A stretch of 7,468 nt of DNA from positions 1 to 7,468 of the forward strand of contig JAFSRL010000021.1 in the NCBI GenBank assembly GCA_017446125.1. The letters are read 5' to 3'. Source of the stretch: Lachnospiraceae bacterium. GTDB taxonomy: Bacteria; Bacillota; Clostridia; Lachnospirales; Lachnospiraceae. This document shows positions 1-6,145 of this stretch, piece after piece (within the stretch, counting starts at the first letter, position 1; each line of letters begins with the position of its first letter). The notes beneath the pieces are model-generated. The model saw only the letters and a program-made list of their open reading frames with translations, was not told where the DNA came from and did not search any database. The position numbers were made by a program, and so were the translations under genes.

Positions 1-2
1 CA

Positions 3-473
3 GCCATCCTTCTGGGCTTTGGCGTCAGCCGCTTCCGGAAGGAGCCTGCTCTTTCACCTGAGAACCCGGCGGTCGCCGAAGGCGAAGTGACGGGCGAGGG
101 CATCGAGGTGGCATACGTTGATGTCGAAGAGCTTCTGGCAAAAACCGAAGAAGCGACGAGCAACGAGATTGTCACGGACCTTGACTTTGAAACCGTCGCG
201 GAGTACAAGGCGGGGGATGAGAGCACATCCGTCCTTTCGACGCTTCCGTACGACGGCTCCAAGATGCAGGTGATTCGCTTGGCGGTTGCCGGAGAGGATA
301 CGCTTTACGCGCGTGTCCCGGTCACGGACGAAGGACAAAAGCGCCTGCCGGAATGCGCAGGGGAAGCGGTTAAGGACGAGGAAGGCTGGTATCTTCTTGC
401 GGGGCATGAGGATACGGACTATCTGGTCTTTGAAGACGCAAACGGCGACTGGTCCCTCTGGGAGAAGCGATGA
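3..473 (+). CDS. Unrecognised, probably membrane-anchored protein (5' truncated by window edge)
   Basis: The frame is open from the left edge to a TGA at 471-473, giving 156 visible residues; the true start lies outside the window. The first visible residues (AILLGFGV, then basic SRFRK) look like the end of a hydrophobic membrane segment. A short Pro/Ala/Glu-rich linker follows, then an acidic soluble domain that appears beta-rich, ending in an aromatic YLVFEDANGDWSLWEKR tail. A GTG at 87-89 could be read as a start, but the same frame continues upstream with similar composition and a hydrophobic stretch, so I treat that GTG as an internal Val. The stop overlaps the nth start as ATGA, so the two genes are almost certainly co-transcribed and translationally coupled. 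I recognise no family. An extracytoplasmic or membrane-associated role is inference only, and nothing links it to DNA repair except position. Confidence 0.75.
   Translation, partial: AILLGFGVSRFRKEPALSPENPAVAEGEVTGEGIEVAYVDVEELLAKTEEATSNEIVTDLDFETVAEYKAGDESTSVLSTLPYDGSKMQVIRLAVAGEDTLYARVPVTDEGQKRLPECAGEAVKDEEGWYLLAGHEDTDYLVFEDANGDWSLWEKR
460..464 (+). promoter_or_regulatory. Ribosome binding site of nth
   Basis: GGGAG lies five bases before the ATG at 470, inside the last codons of the upstream gene. It supports that ATG as the start of endonuclease III, although the ATGA overlap with the preceding stop would also allow translational coupling. Confidence 0.6.
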
Positions 474-1117
474 TTCGTAACACAAAGAAGCTGCAGATGC
501 GTGTGAAGGAAGTCTGCGCACGCCTCGACAAAGAGCTTGCGGAGCAGACAGAAACCTATCTGGATTACGGCACCCCGTTTCAATTACTGGTGGCAACGAT
601 CTTAAGTGCGCAGTGCACGGACGCAAGGGTCAACATGGTGACACCTGCGCTTTTCAAAAAATACCCTGACGCAAAACGACTGGCAAAGGCGGATATCAAG
701 GATGTGGAAGCACTGGTGCATTCCACCGGATTTTATCATCACAAGGCGCGCAACATCATCGCCTGCGCGGATGCCATCGTAGAGCGCTTTCACGGTGAGG
801 TTCCGGAAACCATTGAGGAATTAACCTCGCTTCCCGGCGTCGGGCGAAAGACCGCGAACGTTGTGCGCGGCAACATCTACAAGCAGGATTCCGTCGTGGT
901 CGACACCCACGTCAAGCGCATTTCCTATCGTCTGGGGTTCACAAACGAAACGGACCCCGTCAAGGTGGAATACGATCTCATGAAGGTTCTGCCGAAGGAG
1001 AACTGGATCCGGTACAACTTACAAATCATCCATCTCGGGCGCACCATCTGTACGTCGCAGCGCCCGAAATGCAGCCGCTGTTTTCTTGCGGATATCTGCC
1101 CGTCTGTAGTAAAATAG
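470..1117 (+). CDS. nth: Endonuclease III (DNA glycosylase/AP lyase)
   Basis: Base-excision repair enzyme that removes oxidised pyrimidines from DNA and cleaves the abasic site by beta-elimination. The 215-residue product is close to the E. coli length (211). Visible family features in order are: SAQCTD near residues 46-51; the helix-hairpin-helix LPGVGRKTA at 121-129 with the catalytic lysine K127; VDTHVKR at 144-150 with the catalytic aspartate D145; and a C-terminal 4Fe-4S motif C-x6-C-x2-C-x5-C (C194, C201, C204, C210). The K-to-D spacing of 18 matches the E. coli enzyme (K120/D138), so the protein looks fully active. It is the second gene of a transcription unit behind the partial upstream gene and converges on the minus-strand gene ending at 1135, with a 17-base gap that holds no obvious hairpin. 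Confidence 0.97.
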   Translation: MIRNTKKLQMRVKEVCARLDKELAEQTETYLDYGTPFQLLVATILSAQCTDARVNMVTPALFKKYPDAKRLAKADIKDVEALVHSTGFYHHKARNIIACADAIVERFHGEVPETIEELTSLPGVGRKTANVVRGNIYKQDSVVVDTHVKRISYRLGFTNETDPVKVEYDLMKVLPKENWIRYNLQIIHLGRTICTSQRPKCSRCFLADICPSVVK

Positions 1118-1134
1118 AAGTAGCGTGTATTTGT

Positions 1135-1797
1135 TCAGGAAAGTGCCGCTGCGCGTTCCTCCAAAAAGGACAACAACTGCGGTTTTGTCATGGAAGAAAG
1201 TGTGGACGCGCCTTCCTTGAGCTTTAAGACGGCGTCATACGCGTCCTGTTTGGAAAGGGTCTCTTCGTAGAGCGCGGCAAGATCCTTGTAGGTGGCGGTG
1301 ATGTCGGAGCCGGATGCAACGGAGAACTCCAAAAGCGTGCGGGCATCCGAAAGAAGTGCGGCTTTCGTTTCCTCTTCGGCGCACGCCGCTTCCTCGATGA
1401 GCGCATGTGCCCACTTTTGCAAAGAGGTCGCGAGCGTGGTGAAGTTCTGGTCGTAGGCGGTTAAGGTCTCCAAGTTTGCGGCACCGTAGCGCAGCTTTAA
1501 GTCCGTGTTGCTGATGCCGGTGAGGTTGACGATTTTCTCGCCCGCAAGTGCACGCACACGCTCCAAGGCATCACGTGCGGCATCGTCCTTTGGAATGCGC
1601 GCAAACGGAAGCGCATCCGTATCGACCGTGATGTAGCTAAGATCGTCAAGCGGTTTGACACGGGCGAAGTTTGCCTCGTTTTCCCTGTCCCAGAAGGACT
1701 GTTCCTTTTTCTGTTCCTTCTGACGGTTCACGCGGAAGCGGACCGCGAGGTAGAGGCAGAACCATAATAAGGAAACAAATATCAGCGGTATTTTCAT
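1135..1797 (-). CDS. Single-pass membrane protein of unknown function
   Basis: 220 residues. Residues 4-20 form one hydrophobic segment (IPLIFVSLLWFCLYLAV) with no signal-peptidase site. A strongly basic stretch (RFRVNRQKEQKK) follows, so by the positive-inside rule the large C-terminal part should be cytoplasmic. After that come a charged segment (SFWDRENEANFARVKP), the motif LDDLSYI at about 50-56, and a mostly helical region. Its second half (about 145-200) has alternating Leu/Ala/Tyr spacing suggesting TPR-like helices, including SGSD-ITATYKDLAALY. From memory, similar proteins with an LDDL-Y-I motif occur as uncharacterised genes in Lachnospiraceae; I cannot name a family. It is divergent from the VanW gene, with 29 bases between the starts. 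No Shine-Dalgarno sequence precedes the ATG, but an extended -10 does, so the mRNA may be leaderless. Later starts would remove the membrane segment. Confidence 0.85.
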   Translation of the reverse strand: MKIPLIFVSLLWFCLYLAVRFRVNRQKEQKKEQSFWDRENEANFARVKPLDDLSYITVDTDALPFARIPKDDAARDALERVRALAGEKIVNLTGISNTDLKLRYGAANLETLTAYDQNFTTLATSLQKWAHALIEEAACAEEETKAALLSDARTLLEFSVASGSDITATYKDLAALYEETLSKQDAYDAVLKLKEGASTLSSMTKPQLLSFLEERAAALS

Positions 1798-1803
1798 ACA
1801 GAC

Positions 1804-1831
1804 AGTATAGCACAGAAGGAATGGTTATGAA
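1804..1831 (-). promoter_or_regulatory. Candidate extended -10 promoter for the minus-strand membrane protein gene
   Basis: Read on the minus strand, TGCTATACT (1812 down to 1804) is a good extended -10: TGn followed by TATACT, one mismatch from TATAAT. A weaker -35, TTCATA, sits at 1831-1826 with a 16-base spacer. The expected transcription start, about 7 bases after the hexamer, falls on or next to the A of the ATG at 1797, leaving no room for a ribosome binding site. The -35 would overlap the start codon of the divergent VanW gene. No strong plus-strand promoter was found in the same interval. Confidence 0.5.
1814..1820 (+). promoter_or_regulatory. Ribosome binding site deciding the VanW gene start
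   Basis: AGAAGGA ends six bases before the ATG at 1827 and directly abuts another in-frame ATG at 1821. Only the 1827 start has usable spacing, and starting there puts two lysines straight after Met, giving a standard signal-peptide N-region. Confidence 0.65.
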
Positions 1832-3509
1832 GAAGTTTTGGTTGGTGATATGCATGCTCTTTGCGCTGACGGCACAGACGGTGTCTGCGGCGGAGATTTT
1901 TGAGCGCATTGAGGAAGAGGACGCCGTGCAGGGCGATATCCTGGAAGAGATTCCGGCGGCGGAAGAGGAAGCTATCGACGCGCACGTGCAGGCGGTGACA
2001 ATGCTGGAGGATGTGAAAATCTTACCGGGCGTGACGATCGGCAAGGTGGATGTTTCCGGCTTGAGCGCACAGGAGGCGCAGGCGGCGGTGAACGCGCAGA
2101 TGGCGGCGTTAAAGGCACGCACCCTGACGCTGAAGGGCGAGACGGAAGCGCAAAAGGAAATCTCGCTGGGCGAGCTGGGACTGATGTGGGAGAACGAGGA
2201 GGTGCTCACACAGGCGCTTTCTTTGGGACACGCGGGAAACCCCGTAAAGCGCTACAAGGACAAAAAGGACCATGACCATGCACCCGTCGCGTACGAACTG
2301 GCATTGTTGTTCGACGACACGACGCTGCGCAATGTGTTGACGACACAGTGTGACGCGCTTGCGCAGGAGGCGATTGATTACGAGCTGCACCGTGAGGACG
2401 GCGCCTTTCAGATTACGGAGGGGCAAAGCGGCTTTTCGATTAATGTGAATGCGTCCATACAGACATTGCAGGACTTCCTTGCGGAGGGCGCTTCGGACGA
2501 CGTCACCATTCTTTCCATCGCCGTTGAGGAGGAAAAGCCCAAGGGCTCTTATGAGGAGCTTTCCCGCGTGAAGGATGTGCTGGGAACCTTCTCGACGAAC
2601 TACCGCACCTCGAGCAACGCCAGAAGCGCAAACATCGCAAACGGCTGCCGGCTGACACAGGGCGTGACCATCTACCCCGGCGAAGAGTATTCTGTGCTCG
2701 ACCACATGCAGCCCTTCACCGAGGCGAACGGCTATTACCTCGCGGGGTCTTACTTAAACGGGCAGGTTGTGGATTCTTTGGGCGGCGGTATCTGCCAGGT
2801 CTCGACGACGCTTTACAACGCGGTGCTGCGTTCGGAGTTGGAGGTCACGGAGCGACACAACCATTCCATGATTGTTTCCTATGTGCAGCCCTCGATGGAT
2901 GCCGCGATTGCGGAATCGTCCGAAAAGGATTTTAAGTTTGTCAACAATACCGCGCATCCGATCTACATCGACGGATACACGGAGGGAAAGAATATTACGT
3001 TCACCATTTACGGCGTGGAGGAACGCGCGGGCTCACACAAGGTGCGCTATGAGCCGGAAACGGTTTCCACGACACCGGCGGGGCCCGAGGTCATTCACGC
3101 GGATGCCTCGCAGCCCATCGGGTTTGTCGACGTGCAGTCCGCGCATGTGGGCTACAAGGCAAGACTGTGGCGCATCACGACGGAGAACGGTGAGGAGACG
3201 GAGCGCGTCATCATCAACGAAAGCAATTACAAGATGGTGCCCCGCACCGCAACGGTGGGCACCGCGACGGACAACCCGGCGAATTTGAGCATCATCAATT
3301 CCGCCATCGCCTCCGGCTCCATTGATCAGGTGAAGTCAACGGCGGCTGCACTGCGGAATTCCGCGCAGGCGACAGACCCCGCGGCGCTCGCGGCGGCAAC
3401 GTACGAGGCGGCGGTGGCTTCCGGGGACGCGAATGCGATTGCGGCAGCGGAGCAGCTCATGCAGCAGGTGGCGGCAGCAGGACAGCCGCCGGTGGATGTA
3501 CCGGAATAA
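1827..3509 (+). CDS. Secreted VanW-domain protein with YoaR-like putative peptidoglycan-binding region
   Basis: 560 residues from the ATG at 1827. Residues 1-21 form a signal peptide (MKKFW, hydrophobic core, VSA then AE at the likely cleavage site), so it acts outside the membrane. A very acidic Glu-rich linker (about 23-62) follows. Next is a region resembling the YoaR-type putative peptidoglycan-binding domain (about 66-235, starting LPGVTIGKVDVSGLS). The VanW domain (about 250-385) shows VLGTFSTNY, the hallmark GGGICQVSTTLYNAVL at 319-334 and ERHNHS at 342-347. A G5-like beta segment may occupy about 415-480 (GYKARLWRITTENGEE), and an Ala-rich helical tail runs from 482 to 560. VanW is named from vancomycin-resistance clusters but its biochemical role is unknown, and no other van gene is present, so a general cell-wall role is the better guess. 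Only 23 bases and no terminator separate it from the Lrp-type gene, suggesting one operon. Confidence 0.92.
   Translation: MKKFWLVICMLFALTAQTVSAAEIFERIEEEDAVQGDILEEIPAAEEEAIDAHVQAVTMLEDVKILPGVTIGKVDVSGLSAQEAQAAVNAQMAALKARTLTLKGETEAQKEISLGELGLMWENEEVLTQALSLGHAGNPVKRYKDKKDHDHAPVAYELALLFDDTTLRNVLTTQCDALAQEAIDYELHREDGAFQITEGQSGFSINVNASIQTLQDFLAEGASDDVTILSIAVEEEKPKGSYEELSRVKDVLGTFSTNYRTSSNARSANIANGCRLTQGVTIYPGEEYSVLDHMQPFTEANGYYLAGSYLNGQVVDSLGGGICQVSTTLYNAVLRSELEVTERHNHSMIVSYVQPSMDAAIAESSEKDFKFVNNTAHPIYIDGYTEGKNITFTIYGVEERAGSHKVRYEPETVSTTPAGPEVIHADASQPIGFVDVQSAHVGYKARLWRITTENGEETERVIINESNYKMVPRTATVGTATDNPANLSIINSAIASGSIDQVKSTAAALRNSAQATDPAALAAATYEAAVASGDANAIAAAEQLMQQVAAAGQPPVDVPE
3273..3470 (+). 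repeat. Two-copy degenerate repeat encoded at the end of the VanW gene
   Basis: Residues 483-515 and 516-548 share a pattern: an Asn/Asp-Pro-Ala start, Leu, a short helix ending AI/AV-ASG, then a second Ala-rich helix. The two units are about 33 residues each and align with one two-residue gap. Sequence identity is low outside the NPA/DPA and ASG anchors, so the repeat is visible at protein level but not as DNA repetition. It may simply reflect Ala-rich composition. Confidence 0.4.
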
Positions 3510-3522
3510 AACGAAATCTCTT

Positions 3523-3527
3523 GGAGG
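3523..3527 (+). promoter_or_regulatory. Ribosome binding site of the Lrp/AsnC gene
   Basis: GGAGG lies five bases before the ATG at 3533. This rules out the in-frame TTG at 3521, which overlaps the site itself, as the start codon. Confidence 0.8.
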
Positions 3528-3532
3528 ATAAC

Positions 3533-4021
3533 ATGGAAAAGCGAGACGAACTGTTAACACTAATCGAGAAGAACAGCAGAATCGACGTACATGAACTGTC
3601 GGTGCTTCTGGGTATGGAGGAGGCGGAGGTCGCAAACACGCTAAGCGCCCTGGAGGCGGACGGTGTCATCTGCGGCTATCATACCCTGATCGACTGGTCG
3701 AAGACCTCAAACGAGAAGCTGACCGCGATGATCGAGGTACGCGTGACACCGCAAAGAGGACACGGCTTTGACCAGATCGCGGAGCGCATCTACAAGTATC
3801 CGGAGGTGACGAGCGCGTATCTCATTTCCGGCGGCTTCGACATCATGGTCATCTTGGAGGGCCGCTCCTTAAAGGAGGTAGCGGGCTTTGTCACGGACAA
3901 GCTCTCGACGTTGGAGGAGGTCATCTCCACGGCGACGCATTTCATTCTGGTCAAGTACAAGGACCACGGTACCATCTTAAGCAAAAAATACGAAGATAAG
4001 AGGGAACTGATTACGCCATGA
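3533..4021 (+). CDS. Lrp/AsnC-family transcriptional regulator
   Basis: 162 residues, the usual size for the family. Residues 1-55 form the AsnC-type winged helix-turn-helix (LLTLIEKNSRIDVHELSVLL, then EAEVANTLSALEADGVICGY). Residues about 63-145 form the RAM/ligand-binding domain, with the betas AMIEVRV and VTSAYLISGGFDIMVIL and the final THFILVKYKDHG. Family members form dimers to octamers and sense amino acids to control transport or metabolism genes, often including their own operon. The gene follows the VanW gene by 23 bases and overlaps the aminotransferase start by four bases (ATGA), which strongly implies coupled expression of regulator and enzyme. The likely effector is an amino acid or keto acid linked to that enzyme, but nothing here identifies it. 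The start is fixed by GGAGG at 3523-3527. Confidence 0.93.
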   Translation: MEKRDELLTLIEKNSRIDVHELSVLLGMEEAEVANTLSALEADGVICGYHTLIDWSKTSNEKLTAMIEVRVTPQRGHGFDQIAERIYKYPEVTSAYLISGGFDIMVILEGRSLKEVAGFVTDKLSTLEEVISTATHFILVKYKDHGTILSKKYEDKRELITP

Positions 4022-5184
4022 GAAATCCGTTATCCGATACCATCGTCAACATTCCGCCTTCCGGAATCCGGAAGTTCTTCGACATCGTGCAGGACATGCC
4101 GGACGCCATTTCTTTGGGCGTGGGTGAACCGGACTTTGATACGCCGTGGCACGTGCGCGACGAGGGCATCTATTCGCTCGAGAAGGGACGGACCTTCTAT
4201 ACGTCCAACAGCGGCTTGAAGGAGCTGCGCACGGAGATCTGCAATTACATGAAGCGGTCACAGAACCTTGTTTATTCTTGGGATACGCAGGTGCTCATCA
4301 CGGTGGGCGGCTCGGAGGGCATCGACCTTGCCTTCCGCGCGATGATAAACCCGGGCGACGAGGTTTTGATTCCGCAGCCCTCCTATGTTTCCTACGAACC
4401 CTGCGCGATTCTTGCGGGCGCAACACCCGTCATCATTGAGTTAAAGGAAGAAAACCGCTTTCGCTTAACCGCGGAAGAAATCTTGGAGAAGGTCACGGAC
4501 AAGACGAAGATTTTAGTCCTTCCCTTCCCCAACAACCCGACGGGCTCCATCATGGAGCAGGAGGATCTGGAGGCAATCGCAAAGGTCATTTTGGAGAAGG
4601 ACCTGATTGTGGTTTCGGATGAAATCTACGGGGAGCTGACCTACAACGGAAAGCGTCACGTCTCGATTGCGTCGATTGCAGGCATGCAGGAGCGCACGAT
4701 TGTGATTGGCGGCTTTTCGAAGGCATACGCCATGACCGGCTGGCGGCTGGGGTACGTGTGCGGTCCGCAGGAGATTGTGCGCCAGATGACAAAGATTCAT
4801 CAGTTCGCGATTATGTGTGCCCCCACGACGAGCCAGTACGCCGCGGTGGAGGCGTTGAAGAACGGTGACGAGGACGTCGCCATGATGCGTGCGGAATACA
4901 ACCGCAGGAGACGTTTTCTTTTGGAGGCGTTCGCCGAAATGGGATTGAGCTGCTTTGAACCCTTCGGCGCCTTCTACGTGTTCCCGCGCGTTAAGGAGTT
5001 TGGCATTTCTTCCGATGAATTTGCAACCTGGTTGTTGAAGGACGAACGGCTCGCGGTCGTCCCGGGAACCGCGTTCGGCAAATGCGGTGAAGGCTTCATC
5101 CGGATTTCCTACGCGTATTCCCTGGAAAACTTAAAGGTCGCGATTGAACGGTTAAAGAATTTCGTAACGAAGCTACAGCGGTAA
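4018..5184 (+). CDS. PLP-dependent class I/II aminotransferase (aspartate aminotransferase subgroup)
   Basis: 388 residues, full length for fold-type I aminotransferases of the AspC/PatA kind. It should move an amino group between an amino acid and a 2-oxo acid in the cytoplasm. Visible residues are: GVGEPDFDTP at 34-43; YTSNSGLKELR around 61-71; the GGSEG phosphate-binding turn at 97-101; PNNPTG at 171-176 with the cofactor-contacting Asn; D201 and Y204 in SDEIYGEL; the Schiff-base lysine K235 in GGFSKAYAMTGWRLGY; and R362 in FIRIS, which would bind the substrate carboxylate. All key residues are present. Substrate choice (aspartate, aromatic, alanine) cannot be read safely from sequence. 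No strong Shine-Dalgarno is found; a weak AAGAGGG lies 13 bases upstream, so translation probably depends on coupling to the overlapping Lrp-type gene. The 3' end overlaps yhaM by 12 bases in convergent orientation. Confidence 0.95.
   Translation: MRNPLSDTIVNIPPSGIRKFFDIVQDMPDAISLGVGEPDFDTPWHVRDEGIYSLEKGRTFYTSNSGLKELRTEICNYMKRSQNLVYSWDTQVLITVGGSEGIDLAFRAMINPGDEVLIPQPSYVSYEPCAILAGATPVIIELKEENRFRLTAEEILEKVTDKTKILVLPFPNNPTGSIMEQEDLEAIAKVILEKDLIVVSDEIYGELTYNGKRHVSIASIAGMQERTIVIGGFSKAYAMTGWRLGYVCGPQEIVRQMTKIHQFAIMCAPTTSQYAAVEALKNGDEDVAMMRAEYNRRRRFLLEAFAEMGLSCFEPFGAFYVFPRVKEFGISSDEFATWLLKDERLAVVPGTAFGKCGEGFIRISYAYSLENLKVAIERLKNFVTKLQR
4058..4074. repeat. Inverted repeat near the start of the aminotransferase gene
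   Basis: CTTCCGG-AAT-CCGGAAG: two perfect 7-base arms around a 3-base centre, 40 bases into the coding region (codons for about PSGIRK). It could fold into a compact GC-rich RNA hairpin or act as a dyad protein-binding site. It may also be a chance result of codon use in a GC-rich gene. No function is shown. Confidence 0.5.
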
Positions 5185-6117
5185 GGTCGCGCGCAGCGAC
5201 GTTTCAAACAGGCGGTTGTACCCGAGCCACCCTGTTTCCGTTGTTCCCGTCAGCACTTCCTTGAAGGTCTCGATTTTCGCGTCCGTGTTGTCCGCCATGC
5301 TCAACGCAAGCGCCTCGATGATCGAGGGCTTTTTGGGCGAGCCGTATTCGAATTCTCCGTGATGCGACAAAATGCAGTGCTCCAGCTCCTGCAAAAGGAT
5401 CTCCGGAAATCCTTCGATTTCCTTTGCCTTCTCATGCACCATCATTGTACCGATCACGATGTGCCCCAGATACTGTCCGTCATCCGTATAGTCGTTTTCC
5501 GGAAAGGCGGAAAGCTCTCTTGTCTTACCGATGTCGTGTAAGAGCGCGGCACTGATTAATAAGTCGCGCTTTAAGATCGGGTAATTCTTGCAGTAGAAAT
5601 CACAGATACGTGCGACGCTCAGCGAATGCTCCATGAGACCGCCCACGAATCCGTGGTGCACGCTCTTCGCGGCGGAGGATTTGCGGAAGGCGGAAACGAA
5701 CGCTTCATCCCGCACAAAGAAATCCTCCAACAGTGTTTTTAAGTGCGGCTCGTCAACGCTTGCGATGGCACGCTGTAACTCCGCATACATTTCGTCGTTG
5801 TCGCGCGTGGAAACGGGAACATAGTCGGACGGGTCATACTCGCCCTCGCGGCATTTACGCAGCCGCTTGATGCTCACCTGCAACGCGTTATTGAAGACGG
5901 AGACCTCACCGTGCACATCGATGTAATCCAGGGCGTCGAAGTCCTCGATTCCTTCAGAGTTCGGGTCCCAGATTTTAGCGTCGATCGTGCCGGTCTTGTC
6001 CTGCAAAATGACGCTCTCGTACGGTTTGCCGTTCTTTGTTACGGCGGCGTGCTTGTGCTTGCACAGATAGATGTCCGCGATTCTGTCGCCCGGTTGCAAA
6101 TCCTTTAAGTACTTCAT
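5173..6117 (-). CDS. yhaM: 3'-5' exoribonuclease YhaM family (OB-fold plus HD domain)
   Basis: 314 residues, matching B. subtilis YhaM as I recall it. YhaM is a metal-dependent 3'-to-5' exonuclease of Firmicutes that trims single-stranded RNA ends (and can act on DNA) in the cytoplasm. The N-terminal OB-fold (about 10-90) shows the start motif LQPGDRI, then SVILQDKTGTIDAKIWD and VHGEVSVFNNALQV. The HD phosphohydrolase domain (about 155-290) carries candidate metal ligands H164 (LMEHS), H194-D195 (ALLHDIGK), H219 (LGHI), H252-H253 (LSHHGEFEYGSPK) and D276 (MADNTDAK). All are present, so it should be active. A weak AGAAAGG (plus-strand 6128-6134) precedes the ATG by about 10 bases. It lies 28 bases downstream of the HtrA-like gene on the same strand, probably in one transcript, and its 3' end overlaps the aminotransferase gene. 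Confidence 0.95.
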   Translation of the reverse strand: MKYLKDLQPGDRIADIYLCKHKHAAVTKNGKPYESVILQDKTGTIDAKIWDPNSEGIEDFDALDYIDVHGEVSVFNNALQVSIKRLRKCREGEYDPSDYVPVSTRDNDEMYAELQRAIASVDEPHLKTLLEDFFVRDEAFVSAFRKSSAAKSVHHGFVGGLMEHSLSVARICDFYCKNYPILKRDLLISAALLHDIGKTRELSAFPENDYTDDGQYLGHIVIGTMMVHEKAKEIEGFPEILLQELEHCILSHHGEFEYGSPKKPSIIEALALSMADNTDAKIETFKEVLTGTTETGWLGYNRLFETSLRATLPL

Positions 6118-6145
6118 ACGATGTAAACCTTTCTAATGAAAAAAT

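Noticed and set aside
54..626. Long minus-strand open frame (190 residues) opposite the first two genes
   Set aside because: It is Arg/Cys-rich with no recognisable motif, and it lies opposite nth and its upstream gene, both better supported. It is a typical shadow in GC-rich DNA.
1118..1134. Bidirectional terminator between nth and the minus-strand gene
   Set aside because: The 17-base gap has no inverted repeat or U-tract.
1806..1811. TATAGC as a plus-strand -10 for the VanW operon
   Set aside because: The match is poor, there is no good -35 at suitable spacing, and the implied start would fall within the ribosome binding site.
1821..1823. ATG at 1821 as VanW start
   Set aside because: It directly abuts the ribosome binding site with no spacer; the ATG at 1827 has six bases of spacing.
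1671..1826. In-frame upstream extension of the VanW gene
   Set aside because: The extension is Pro/Arg/Gly-rich shadow sequence lying across the opposite-strand gene, and it would bury the signal peptide. The AGAAGGA at 1814-1820 fixes the start at 1827.
2109..2705. Minus-strand open frame (198 residues) inside the VanW gene
   Set aside because: It is antisense to a well-recognised domain protein, has no motif or ribosome binding site, and has shadow-like composition.
1827..3509. Vancomycin-resistance determinant
   Set aside because: The VanW domain alone is widespread in Firmicutes and does not indicate resistance; no ligase, dehydrogenase, dipeptidase or two-component genes are present.
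5186..5200. Short hairpin GTCGC-GCGCA-GCGAC after the aminotransferase stop, as an intrinsic terminator
   Set aside because: The stem is only five base pairs, it is followed by GTTTC and not a U-tract, and it lies within the yhaM coding sequence.
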